Assembly (NCBI RefSeq): GCF_000316645.1
Contig: NC_019684.1
Span: forward strand, 1,860,001 to 1,924,000
Direction of reading: 5' to 3'
Source of the DNA: Nostoc sp. PCC 7524
GTDB taxonomy: Bacteria; Cyanobacteriota; Cyanobacteriia; Cyanobacteriales; Nostocaceae
DNA: 64,000 nt
Part shown: piece by piece, positions 33,629 to 44,200 of the stretch
Layout of the letters: every line of letters begins with the position of its first letter
How positions within the stretch are numbered: position 1 is the stretch's first letter
Program-made: the position numbers and the translations under genes
Notes under the pieces: model-generated
Databases searched by the model: none
What the model was told of the DNA's origin: nothing
The model's input: only the letters and a program-made list of their open reading frames with translations

Positions 33629-34780
33629 TTAATCACGTTTAATCGTCGTCGAATTTTCTAGCCAACCCCTCTGCCAAAATAAAAAGAGTAAGCCAAAACC
33701 AATAAATCCCATGATTGCTAGGCAAAGTGGATAACCCCAATACCAATTCAATTCAGGCATATTATATGGCGATTTTTCTGTATTAAAATTCATGCCATAG
33801 ATACCTGCAATAAAAGTTAGGGGAATAAAGATTGACGAAACTACCGTCAGCAACTTCATGACTTCATTCATTTTGTTACCGACAGCAGAGAGGTACACAT
33901 CCATCAACCCAGATGCTAACTCTCGATAAGTTTCTACCATATCCATGACTTGCACTGCATGGTCGTAGCAATCTCGTAAATAAATTTGTACTTCTTCACT
34001 AATCAGTTGATTGCGATCGCGTATTAAAGCATTAATAGCATCTCGTTGCGGCCAGATAGCACGACGTAGTTGTAGTAATTCTCGCCGTAGGTGATAAATT
34101 TTTTGTAGGGTTTTGCGCGTAGGCTTGGCAATAACTTCTTCTTCTAAGTCTTCTAGTTGCTCCCCGTAAAGTTCCAAAACCGGAAAAAAACCGTCAACAA
34201 TGGCATCTATAAGGGCGTAGGCTAAGTAATCAGACCCTTTTTGGCGAATCAGCCCTCTGCCTTTTTCAATTCTGAGCCGCACCCCCTCAAAGCAATCATG
34301 TTCCGGTTCTTCTTGTACTGTCAGCAGGTATTGTTTCCCTAAAATTAGACTTACTTGTTCACTATAAAAACCATAGGTGTTTTCTTTAGGTACAACCATC
34401 CGCGCAATAAATAATAATTGGTCGTCATCATCCTCAACTTTAGGACGCTCCGAGACGTTCACCACATCCTCTAAAACCAGAGGAGGTAATTCAAACACTC
34501 GCCCCATGCGTTCTAAAATGTCCTGATTACCTAAACCCTGGACATCTACCCAGGAAACCGATTCTGTATCTAGATAGGGAATACATTCTTCCGGGGTAGC
34601 TAGCTGTTGACGAATATAATTTGTCTGGTTGTAATCAATCAATAAAATCGTCGGCGGTGGAGCATCTGCATCGATGATGATGGTTCCAGGTACAGTTCCT
34701 GGGTAGTGATAGAACTCATCTCTATGTAATTTAGTAGACGGCTGACGACGCAGCTTTTTGAGCATTCTGACCATGAGCAT
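33629..34780 (-). CDS. corA: CorA-family magnesium/cobalt transporter
   Basis: A 383-residue pentameric channel subunit. The long cytoplasmic N-terminal domain contains WVDVQGLGNQDILERMG and PLVLEDVVNVSERPKVE, segments shared by CorA proteins. The two C-terminal helices hold the selectivity motif in FIAGIYGMNFN (Gly-Met-Asn) and the last helix GYPLCLAIMGFIGFGLLFLF, then a positively charged end (WQRGWLENSTTIKRD). The motif and the position of the final two helices are diagnostic. It may import Mg2+ or other divalent ions. The start could be the Met at residue 6 (MLKKLRR). It is divergent from the CobW-type gene at 35009. Confidence 0.94.
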   Translation of the reverse strand: MLMVRMLKKLRRQPSTKLHRDEFYHYPGTVPGTIIIDADAPPPTILLIDYNQTNYIRQQLATPEECIPYLDTESVSWVDVQGLGNQDILERMGRVFELPPLVLEDVVNVSERPKVEDDDDQLLFIARMVVPKENTYGFYSEQVSLILGKQYLLTVQEEPEHDCFEGVRLRIEKGRGLIRQKGSDYLAYALIDAIVDGFFPVLELYGEQLEDLEEEVIAKPTRKTLQKIYHLRRELLQLRRAIWPQRDAINALIRDRNQLISEEVQIYLRDCYDHAVQVMDMVETYRELASGLMDVYLSAVGNKMNEVMKLLTVVSSIFIPLTFIAGIYGMNFNTEKSPYNMPELNWYWGYPLCLAIMGFIGFGLLFLFWQRGWLENSTTIKRD

Positions 34781-34850
34781 TTAATCCCAGCATGAACACT
34801 CTTCATTCTCGGCAGGAAATCACAAATTAACAACTGTTAACCCTCCACAC

Positions 34851-34930
34851 CCCTCTGCGTTTCCCTCAGCGCGACGGCAGTCGCTACAACGGGGGAAACC
34901 CCCGCAACGCGCTGCCTCCCCTCTGCGTTT
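34851..34930. repeat. Palindromic module flanked by exact 12-base direct repeats
   Basis: The sequence CCCTCTGCGTTT occurs at 34851-34862 and again at 34919-34930. Between them, 34863-34918 is a palindromic piece with CAGCGCG at one end, CGCGCTG at the other, and GGGGGAAACCCCC inside. It sits between the divergent corA and CobW-type genes. Confidence 0.8.
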
Positions 34931-35008
34931 AAAAATCCCAGAAAAACCGCCCCAGTCAGATATATTAAGAAAGGTATCTTGCGCCAGATAATTACAACAT
35001 TCCATCAA

Positions 35009-36049
35009 ATGGCTACAAAAATTCCCGTCACCGTCATCACAGGCTTTTTAGGTAGTGGTAAAACCAGCCTAATTCGCCACCTCCTCCAAAACAACCAAGG
35101 CCGCCGCATCGCGGTTTTAGTCAACGAATTTGGCGAACTCGGTATAGATGGCGAGTTGTTGAAATCCTGTCAAATTTGCCCAGAAGATGAGGAAGACGGG
35201 AATAATATTTTTGAATTAACCAATGGCTGTCTCTGCTGCACAGTCCAAGAAGAGTTCTACCCCACAATGCAGGAGTTAATCAAACGGCGCGATAGTATCG
35301 ATTGCATTGTGATTGAAACCTCTGGGTTAGCTTTACCCAAACCCCTCGTCAAAGCCTTTCGCTGGCAAGAAATCCGCAACGCCGCTACAGTAGATGCAGT
35401 CGTGACAGTTGTAGATTGTGCAGCCGTCGCCGCCGGGACGTTTGCTAGCGATTTGGATGCGATCGCTCTTCAACGCCAAGCTGATGATAGTCTAGAACAT
35501 GAAACACCTCTGCAAGAACTCTTTGAAGACCAACTAGCCTGTGCAGATTTGGTAGTGTTGAGCAAAACAGATTTAGTAGATGCTGCCACAAGATCACAAG
35601 TTGAGGCATTAGTCAAGCAAGAATTACCGCGAGTTGTGAAAATTGTGGAGAGCGATCGCGGTCAACTTGATCCATCTATACTATTAGGATGGCAAGCCGC
35701 CGTCGAAGATAATTTAGATAGTCGTCCCAGTCATCACGACACCGAAGAAGACCACGACCACGACGATGAAATCAACTCCACACAAGTAATCTTAGACCGT
35801 ACCTTTGACCCAGAAAAACTGCAAAAGCAGCTAGAATCACTGGTAAATGCACAAGAAATTTATCGGATTAAAGGCTTTGTCGCAGTGCCAAATAAACCCA
35901 TGCGTCTAGTAATGCAAGGTGTAGGCAATCGTTTTGAAAAATTTTATGATCGCCCTTGGCAACCTACAGAAACTAGACAAACCCGCTTAGTATTTATTGG
36001 TCGTGATTTAAACTCAACAGAGATAGAATCACAACTGGTAGCTTTGTAA
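35009..36049 (+). CDS. CobW/COG0523-type GTPase (metal chaperone family)
   Basis: A 346-residue P-loop GTPase of the COG0523 family, whose members insert or store metals such as Zn or Co. The N-terminal Walker A is GFLGSGKTS, then VNEFGELGIDGE, and the metal-binding Cys cluster is TNGCLCCTVQ (CxCC). The G3/G4 region gives VVLSKTDLVD. A His/Asp patch (HHDTEEDHDHDDE) lies near residue 240, before the C-terminal CobW domain with RIKGFVAVPNKP. I prefer the start 35009 (MATKIPVTVITG); the frame extends to 34979. A second, more His-rich paralogue lies at 50072-51193. It is followed by the ABA4-like gene 17 bases on, so probably cotranscribed. Confidence 0.93.
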   Translation: MATKIPVTVITGFLGSGKTSLIRHLLQNNQGRRIAVLVNEFGELGIDGELLKSCQICPEDEEDGNNIFELTNGCLCCTVQEEFYPTMQELIKRRDSIDCIVIETSGLALPKPLVKAFRWQEIRNAATVDAVVTVVDCAAVAAGTFASDLDAIALQRQADDSLEHETPLQELFEDQLACADLVVLSKTDLVDAATRSQVEALVKQELPRVVKIVESDRGQLDPSILLGWQAAVEDNLDSRPSHHDTEEDHDHDDEINSTQVILDRTFDPEKLQKQLESLVNAQEIYRIKGFVAVPNKPMRLVMQGVGNRFEKFYDRPWQPTETRQTRLVFIGRDLNSTEIESQLVAL

Positions 36050-36065
36050 TTCATTTTAATTTGAT

Positions 36066-36518
36066 ATGAATATCACGCAATTATTCAACGTTGCCAATCT
36101 TTTTGTCTTGCCTTTTTGGGCATTAATGATTCTGCTGCCTAACTGGAAAGTAACAAAGCGAGTTATGGAATCATACATTCCATTTGTACCTTTAGCTGGA
36201 GCTTATTTATATTTGTTTATTACCAGCATCACACCAGAAAACGCCCAAGCTTTATCTAATCCGCAACTAGCAGATATTGCAAGATTCTTTGCTGAAGAAA
36301 AAGCTGCGGCGACTGGTTGGATTCATTTTTTAGTGATGGATTTATTTGTTGGTAGGTTTATCTATTGGGAAGGACAGAAAACTGGCATTTGGACAATTCA
36401 CTCTCTAATACTGTGTTTATTTGCTGGTCCTTTAGGAGTTTTATCTCACATTTTCACAGTCTGGTTTACTAAAGTCATCTCTCCCAAACCTGAAACTGAA
36501 TTAAGTACCAATTCCTGA
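36066..36518 (+). CDS. ABA4-like membrane protein (DUF4281 type)
   Basis: A 150-residue polytopic membrane protein. Four hydrophobic segments lie at about residues 6-24, 39-56, 88-106 and 113-135. The segments LFVLPFWALMILLPNWKVTKRVM, GWIHFLVMDLFVGRFIYWEG and LFAGPLGVLSHI fit the ABA4/DUF4281 family. In plants, ABA4 is needed for neoxanthin formation; the cyanobacterial function is not established and a carotenoid role here is only an analogy. It begins 17 bases after the CobW-type gene and may share its transcript. Downstream lies an inverted repeat with GTTACGGC and GCCGTAAC arms (36584-36636). Confidence 0.8.
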   Translation: MNITQLFNVANLFVLPFWALMILLPNWKVTKRVMESYIPFVPLAGAYLYLFITSITPENAQALSNPQLADIARFFAEEKAAATGWIHFLVMDLFVGRFIYWEGQKTGIWTIHSLILCLFAGPLGVLSHIFTVWFTKVISPKPETELSTNS

Positions 36519-36729
36519 GTTTTGAGTAGAAGTAGGGGAGGCAAAAAGCGGTGTGGATTTTCCTCCCGCTTTATTGCCGTTGTGTTACGGCAAGTTAAAG
36601 ACTTAAGCATTAGAGAAAATAGAGATGAGCCGTAACGCACCCTTGTCTATTGGGAGAAGAAGGAGAGATCAGGAGGACAAGAAAAGATTGTCTCCCTGAT
36701 TAAACTCCTGTCTTCTGCCTCCTGCCTCA

Positions 36730-36948
36730 TCAAGAAGCTTTAGCCATTCTATAGTTAGCATCTAGCCAACAGCGTGGTAGACTTTCCCCAGATGGGAAGA
36801 CAAGATTTTCTTTTTTAAATTCATCAGGGTCTTGTTCTTCTTGACCTTCTTGGTCTTGAGCATGAACTATATCCAGATTCGGATCTATTAATTCTTGAAT
36901 ATCAAGAATTTTTACTAAATCTTGGCTATTTTTGATTTGTAAAAACAT
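36730..36948 (-). CDS. Small acidic hypothetical protein
   Basis: The ATG at 36948 has a clear GGGAGG ribosome-binding site 8 bases upstream, giving a 72-residue protein (MFLQIKNSQDLVKILD). A frame extension to 37005 adds 19 residues without support. The middle is strongly acidic (QDQEGQEEQDPDEFKKE) and the C-terminus has the ordered-looking segment VFPSGESLPRCWLDANYR. Function unknown. It is probably real, since the ribosome-binding site and codon use are good, and the C-terminal motif resembles segments of small conserved cyanobacterial proteins. Confidence 0.65.
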   Translation of the reverse strand: MFLQIKNSQDLVKILDIQELIDPNLDIVHAQDQEGQEEQDPDEFKKENLVFPSGESLPRCWLDANYRMAKAS

Positions 36949-37234
36949 ATTACTACCTCCCAAAAAACAATTCCCAAGTTGAGTGAAAATATGAAAAAAA
37001 TTCACTCTTAATCTGAGTTATATTTGTGGCGATCGCTGAAATTTCCTAAAAATAACTAAGGTAAATCAGCATCCCAATACATCAGAAACATTGATTTTAT
37101 GTATCTGTAGTTTAATTTTTCTCAATTTGATGCACTCAATTCAGGCAAGCAAGTCACCAGTTAGACATCCTATAACCAGACGGAGAAATGCTTGCTCAAA
37201 AAATGGTGTAAATAACACCTGCCTACATCTATAA

Positions 37235-37543
37235 TTATATCTCGCGTTGATATTTCTCTAAAATATCTACTAAATTAACTTGACATTGCAGTGGTAGTAA
37301 ATCAATTAAAGGCAGTTCCCGTCTTCCACCACCAATTTTAACTGGTATGGATTCTAACACTTCCATCACGCTGTCTTCAGTGACTGCTTGAGAAGTAATT
37401 AAGGGATACAACTGTTCAGCCACAACAGTATGCAGTTTGGCATCAGATAAGTAAAGATGCCATTTGGCAATGTCTATATAGACATTTTCGCCGATTTCAG
37501 CTGCTAGGGCTTCTAGTAATTCTGTGGTGTTAGTCTTTGCCAT
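37235..37543 (-). CDS. DUF3181-type small cyanobacterial protein
   Basis: A 102-residue soluble protein starting MAKTNTTELLEALAAEIGEN. The sequence VYIDIAKWHLYLSDAKLHTVVAEQLYPL near residues 18-47 is the typical part, and fits the DUF3181 family conserved in cyanobacteria. A GGGTGA ribosome-binding site precedes the ATG at 37543; the frame opens three codons earlier at 37552. Function is unknown. It is predicted to be helical in the N-terminal half and has no metal-binding or membrane features. Confidence 0.8.
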   Translation of the reverse strand: MAKTNTTELLEALAAEIGENVYIDIAKWHLYLSDAKLHTVVAEQLYPLITSQAVTEDSVMEVLESIPVKIGGGRRELPLIDLLPLQCQVNLVDILEKYQREI

Positions 37544-37552
37544 AAAAATCAC

Positions 37553-38223
37553 CCTATATCAAATAAAGAGCGCGAAGTCTCAGACTAATTAACATTATCG
37601 CGCAATTCATCAGGCACGCATCACAACCACAGGTTACAATTGCCCCAGCGACCGTAGTCCATCTTCAGGTGGATTTGGGGGGTGTAGGTGAGTAATCAAA
37701 ATCGTTACAGTTATGATTGGCTTGACCAAGGACTGACGAGCTATATCAACACAAACATCTGCAAGCCTAAAGTATGTAAGGCTTAACTCGATGGCACAAA
37801 TTTGTCTCAACATCATTTAATTTGTCACTGTACAAGTCCCAACACCGATGGCTGAAATCCTTATTATTTCGTCAACTTACAAAAGTTTTCGATCTACTGA
37901 AAATGCGTTAAGTTAAGAGAATTGACTTAATTTTTATACAACTTCGCATTCATCATTTCCCTAACTCTCCTTAAGTTATCTCCATCGACACGTTTGCATT
38001 TAACTAATAAAGTAAAAATATCTTCAAAATATTGATTGATTCATTATTCAATCAAGCTGACATTTTGTAAAGGTTTTCCTCAAACGAGCTGTAATCAAGG
38101 CAAATAACCTAACAGACTGACTTACAAATATTAAGTTATGTCTGATGTGGTCAATTTGTTTTGCCAATTGTGTAGTTGTAAAACTGTTTTTATTTCTAAA
38201 TTGAGTAACTTAGGAGAAATTTT
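37553..38223. other. 671-base AT-rich upstream region of the giant gene
   Basis: No gene or known RNA was recognised. The stretch becomes more AT-rich toward the giant gene, includes palindrome-like TTGATTGATTCATTATTCAATCAA (38034-38057), and ends with AGGAGAAATTTT just before the start at 38224, a good ribosome-binding site. A short open frame on the minus strand at 37634-37816 has no support. Confidence 0.5.
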
Positions 38224-41200
38224 ATGTTTCTACAGCAAGAAAAACTGCAACACATTAATAGCATCTCCCACGAAGGGAAAATTGTAGTCTTTGCGACAGA
38301 TGCAAGCGGTAAAATTTACTATACCGTCAAACAAGACGGATTTGAAGACAGTTACGGGAATACGCAGGTAACAGGCTGGGAAGATTGGCAAGAACTAGAA
38401 TTTCCTCAAGAAGAAAAAGGCGATCGCTCAGTTATTGAGCAAGAACAAGCAGAATTAACTTATACCAAAAACGGCAAAAACTTCTATTTTCTCCAGTCTG
38501 TTTATCACACTCAAAATCAGTCAGATGTTGCTCCAGTACAGTTGATTTCTGGATTGGGACATCTTTATGTCTTCCGTCAGTCTAAAGCCAATACTCTGCT
38601 AGTAGATCGCTTTGTGTTGGATGGCTTAGAAAATAAGCTGGTTCGCAAGTTAGAAGTCCGCTATAAGCGGAGCCGACAAAAGTACCAACCACTAGAACAA
38701 ACCAATGGCAACAAGCTTTCTTTGGTAGACTCATTGGATTTCCGGGATGTAGACGGTAATCCTTTTTATGAACCGACAACGGAACTCAGTATTATCAATA
38801 ATTTATATAGTGGCTGGTTTTCAGTAGTGCTATTGCCAACCAATGAGCATGATCAACACCGTTGGCACATCTTTGCCTACAACAGTCAAACTCAACGTGT
38901 AGAACTGACCTCAATTCGGGCTTCTAAAGACGGATTATTTGATGTCAAAGATTACACGATTTTAGAGCCACAACCAGGAGATGAAACTGTTTTATTACCG
39001 CGTAGTATCCCAGGAATTATCAAGCGTACTCTCGACATCAAAGGGGTGAACCTAACAGATGGTTTAGCTGCAACTAAGTATGATATTCAAGTTGAGCGTC
39101 AAACCCAAGATGGAGAGCAACAACTGCTCAAAGAAGCCACAAGGGTGATGCTGGTGATCCCTACAGAACAAGGAGATACGGCGGCATTGAGTTTTCCTGT
39201 GGCTGGAGATGGTACTCTGGCGCAAATTGATGAAACTCCTGCAACTGAGATTTTACGCAGCAACGATCGCCATGTCCTCTTGCCCTTAAATACCCTAGAC
39301 GAAATCAAAGCAATTGGGGAGAGTATGCCACCAGCCCAAGGTGCGATTACGGGCATGGAAAGAACAGAAGCAGACAACGTTAAAATTATCTCCAACCAAT
39401 CTGAGAAACTGAAGTATGGCGATATTGTGCAAATTTCCGGCACAAACCACTACAACGGTCATTATGTAGCTAAGACAATCGATGCTAATACCTTTGAAAT
39501 CGAAGCGAAATGGCTGGAAAGTGAACTGGGAAATTGGGAAGTTGTACCAAAAGAAGAAAGTGGGCTGGTATTTGACGGCATTATTACAGCTTATGAAAAA
39601 ACGGTAGATGGAAAACTGAGGGTAACTGCGCCTAATCATGGTTTACATCATGGCGATGAAGTCCAAATTACAGATACCCAAGCTTATAACGATACTTACC
39701 CCATTATGGAGGTTGAGGGTGATTCCTTTACCATTGGCATGAAGTGGCAGTCTGGCGAGGCTGTGAATTTGAAACTGGAGTCTAAAAAGCGTCGTGGTAT
39801 CACTTTTAATGGCGATCGCGATTACATTTCTATTCCTCCTCTAGACCTGAAAAAGCCCCATGCAGATATATCTTGTGGTGAAACTTATTCTGCTTGGGTT
39901 TATGTCTCTGATAGCCAGACACAAGAACAGCTGATCGTTGGACAAAAAGACGAACTTATGCAGTTGTTCGTCCACCAGGGTAAAGCTGTCCTGAAAGTGC
40001 ATTTCATTGATGGCTTTAAACAAATTGAAGACACAGAACTCCTCCCCGAAAAAGAATGGGTGCATTTAGCTGGAGTGTTCTCATATAACAAAAAGACTCA
40101 GAGGACAACTCTTAGCTTATGCAGAAATGGTCAGGAGGTCGCAAAATCTGAGTTTCAGCAGCTAGTTTCGCCTTTACTGCCAGCAATATCTGCGCTGGAA
40201 GAGCCGAGAAACAACGGCAAAGGTAGTAATGCTCAATGGACACCAGAATTTTGGATTGGTGGTGCTGGCGATCGCCAAGCATTTTTTGCCGGCAAGATTT
40301 CCGATGTGCAAATTTGGAATCAACCCCGGACTGCACAAGAAATTAAAGACAGTATGTACCTGCAACTCACAGGTAGGGAAGTAGGCTTGGTCGGGTACTG
40401 GCGTTTGGGAGCCATTATGGAAGATAAACAACGTCATGTTGTTGATTTTTCTATCTATGGCAATGATGGTACTGTCTACGGTGAAGCGTTTGTCAGTGCT
40501 GTTAGTTTAGAGCGTACTCTTAGAGATGGCAAAACTCCAGCAATTAAATACGTCAATAACGAACTGTTTGCAGTTAGCCAACGGGCAACTTACTTAGAAA
40601 CTTTTGAATTTAGAGGCATCAAGCCAAATAATTTTGAATTTTCCTACTGGGGCAAGCCAAATAGAAATTCCCAGCAGCAAATTGCCTTTGCAGGCGGTGT
40701 AACTGAGTTTAAAGATTTGGGTAATGGCTGGTATTTGGCATCTTGTCGCTTTACCGTACCTGATGAAATTACCCTCGTGCGCTCATTTGAAATTTCTCAT
40801 GTTCAAGGTGACTGGAAGCAGCTAGAAATTCGCAAACACTATATTCGCATAGTCTCCGATAGCATTACTCAAGATAATTACACCGATAGCGTTACTCTCA
40901 AAACCCTAGATGCTAAAAATGCTGAGTTGGAGCAAATATTAAAGAAATTACCACCTTTAGAACGGCAAGAAGCTGATTTGTTGAAAGAAAGAAATAAACT
41001 TGAAGCCGACTTAGTTATACTTAGGGATGCAAAACTTCGAGAACAGCAAAAGCAACAATTAGTAAAAGATATTAGTGAATATGAGAAGAAAATTTCCCTT
41101 CTCAATCAAGAGGTAAATAAATACAGACAACAATATAGGGCAGAACTCAACAATCCTTTGAACTACTATTGCTATATTGCTAGTAGTGATAGTAGTAAAG

Positions 41201-44200
41201 TTTGGGACATAGAAGGCGGACAAGGTAGAAATGAAGCCGACATTCACCTCTGGAAAAAAGATCCGCGCTCACACACTCAACAATGGAAGTTTGAGCCAGT
41301 TAACAATTACTACATGATTGTTAACCGCAAATTCAACGCTTATGTAGCAGATATTGAAGGTGATAAGGATCGCAACAAAGCCGACGTTCATCTGTGGGCA
41401 AAAAGTCAAAATCAATCAAAGCAGCAATGGCAGATTGAACCATTCAATAGGCATTACGTATTAGTAAATCGTCGCTTCAATACAAGAGTGGCAGCCGTTG
41501 AGGGCGATCCCAATCGTGACAAGGCAGATGTTCATCTTTGGGAAAAAACTGCCGACAGAAACAAGCAACAATGGCGCTTGGAAAAAACAAATGTAGTTGT
41601 TAATAATAAAATTGATCAGGCCAGAAATGTTTTAAACAAAAAACAAGCAGAACTGACACAAGCTCAAAACGAGTTACAAAAGCTCAAGCAGGAGTTAAGC
41701 AAGTTTGAATTAAAAGAAAATCAAATAGAACAGGAAATCAAAGATTTAGCTGCTCGCCTCCAAACAGTAATAGAACAACTGCAAGCAGTGCAAGCTGAAT
41801 TAAACCGCCTCAATAATGAATTTCTCAAACAGGTGAGAAATATTCAGCAGTCGCCCCAATCCATGCCGGAACTGTCCACAGATTCTAGAGGTTTAGTTAC
41901 CAAAGGTGCTTTACTTGGCTTTGTCCGTCCCCTCAGCCGAATTAACGCCATTGAAACTAGCGAAGGTAATGTGCAGCTGAGTTACTTTGATACTCAAGGC
42001 AGAATGCGTCAAACTAATTATGATGCTACTTCTGATAGTCGCAACGCTGCATTTGAACAGTGGATTCCTGACTCTGTGCGTGCTTGTCCAAACTTTGATA
42101 AGTCAAAGAGTGTGGTGTTGATAGAAGATTCCATTGCTCTGAATGAGGAATGGACAATTGAAGCTTGGTTTTCTTATCCACTTCCTGAAACAACAGCGTG
42201 GAATACTTTAACCAGAGGGAAAGAAAAGGATCACCACATTATTGTCAAAGAGGGGAGACAGTTAGGGACTTTCATTGGTAGCTTTCAAGATAGTGGTTAC
42301 AATATGGAGCAATTATCCCCTGGTTGGCACCACATTGCCGCAGTAGGACGAGGAGAAGGGGAACAAGCTACTACTACTTTTTATATTGATGGTCGCCAAG
42401 TTGGTGAATGTCAAGCTAAAACCACAAGTGATGTTTATGCGATCGCCAATTATCAAACTGGCGGACAACAATTTGGCAAAGTAGCTGAAGTTCGGATTTG
42501 GCAGATTGCTCTGAGTGCAGAAGAAATTGCAGTTAATAGTAAAACCTTACTCAGCAGTAACGAACCTGGTTTACTTGGTTACTATCCCATGAATGAAGCC
42601 CAAGGAACCGAAATCCGAGATCATTCTGAGAATAATCGTCATGGCAAAATGCAAAGTACAACTTGGTTTGCTTGTACAGCATTGATTGGCCATCCCGGAC
42701 ATACAGTCATGCAGTTTGATGGCAAGGACGATTATATCAATTGCGGAAAAGTCGATTTTGCTGGCGATGAATACACTCTAGAAGCTTGGTTTAAGACGAC
42801 TGCTACTGCCATCGGTGATATTTTTGCAGCTACCACAACGGATCATGGAATTTTACTGGAAGTTGAAAATGAAGGTACTTTGCGTTACTTGCATCGTCAC
42901 CCCATAGGTGTGAGTGGTGGAACGAACTTGCGTACCAAGGAAAAATATAATGATGGGCAATGGCATCATATAGCAGCAGTTAAAAGCAGCACTGCCATGT
43001 TGCTTTATGTAGATGGTTATCTCCAGCAAGAAGATGATGCTCCTAGTGGTTTTAGTCAGCCTTTTAATGTTGACATTGGCAGAATTGGGAGTCATGCTTT
43101 AGCACGTCTGTTCAATGGTGAAATAGCGGATGTCCGTGTCTGGAACAAAGCGCGATCGCTCTCGGAAATTCAAACCGATATGCACCAACGCTTGACAGGT
43201 AAGGAAGCCAATTTAATCGCTTATTGGCCTTTGAACGAGATCAACATGGAGCGATCGCCCTACACTGTCTCTGACTTAACAGGAAATCACAATGGCACGG
43301 TGCATGAAGCCCTCACTACCGAAGATAATACACTGCCCATTGGACACAGTGCGCTAATTAGTGCAGAATACAGCGCCATTAGCATTGATCCTGACACACA
43401 GCGTAAGTCTGCCATGATGCGGCGGTTCTTTGCTATGCCTGCCTTAGACGGTGCGATCGTCCTGCCAGACAAGCGAGTTGAACTGCTAGAACTCAAATGG
43501 ATTGGCAATGCTCAATTTGAGCCGACGCTATTAGGATACATAGAAGGCGCGCCTCCCGTTCCCAGTGAGAATTTGACTGTACTAGATAATTACAACAATG
43601 CGACTTCCGTCGAATTAACTGCTTCTGAAGACGTTGCTTACAGCTGGAATCGAGAGCAAAAGGGGGGACTCGGTACTTCAACTTCTTTATTCATTGGTGC
43701 CAAAACAGATATCCATATAGGTCTTATTAAGACGATAGGTGCATTGAGTTCACGACAAGGTTTTATCGGAGAACTATCGACTGCCTATAGTTTTCTCAAT
43801 AGTAGTAATGTTTCCGCTAATTCTAATTTAAGTATCAGCGATAAATTAGAATTACGGGGGACTACCGAGCAAATACCTAAATTTCCTCACTTGGGAAATC
43901 GTTTTCTTCCCAAAAATGTGGGATATGCTTTGGTTGTCTCCGGCTTGGCTGATGTTTATATTACCCGCCTGACCCGCAGCAAGAGAATGGTTGGCTATCA
44001 GGTACAACCCAATGAAGATGTGCCGCCTGATGTGAATACGATTACCTTCTTGATGAATCCTGCTTACGTCATGAATGGCAGTTTAGATGGGTTAGTGGGA
44101 AGTTCTGCGGCTGATGAACGATTTTATCAACACGTTCCCCAAATGCGATCGCAATATGGTTCACTGTACCCAGCTAGTTATTACCGCTTACAGGAAGCAT

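Noticed and set aside
37634..37816. Minus-strand open frame of 60 codons in the region upstream of the giant gene
   Set aside because: No ribosome-binding site, no conserved features, and no support from codon pattern.
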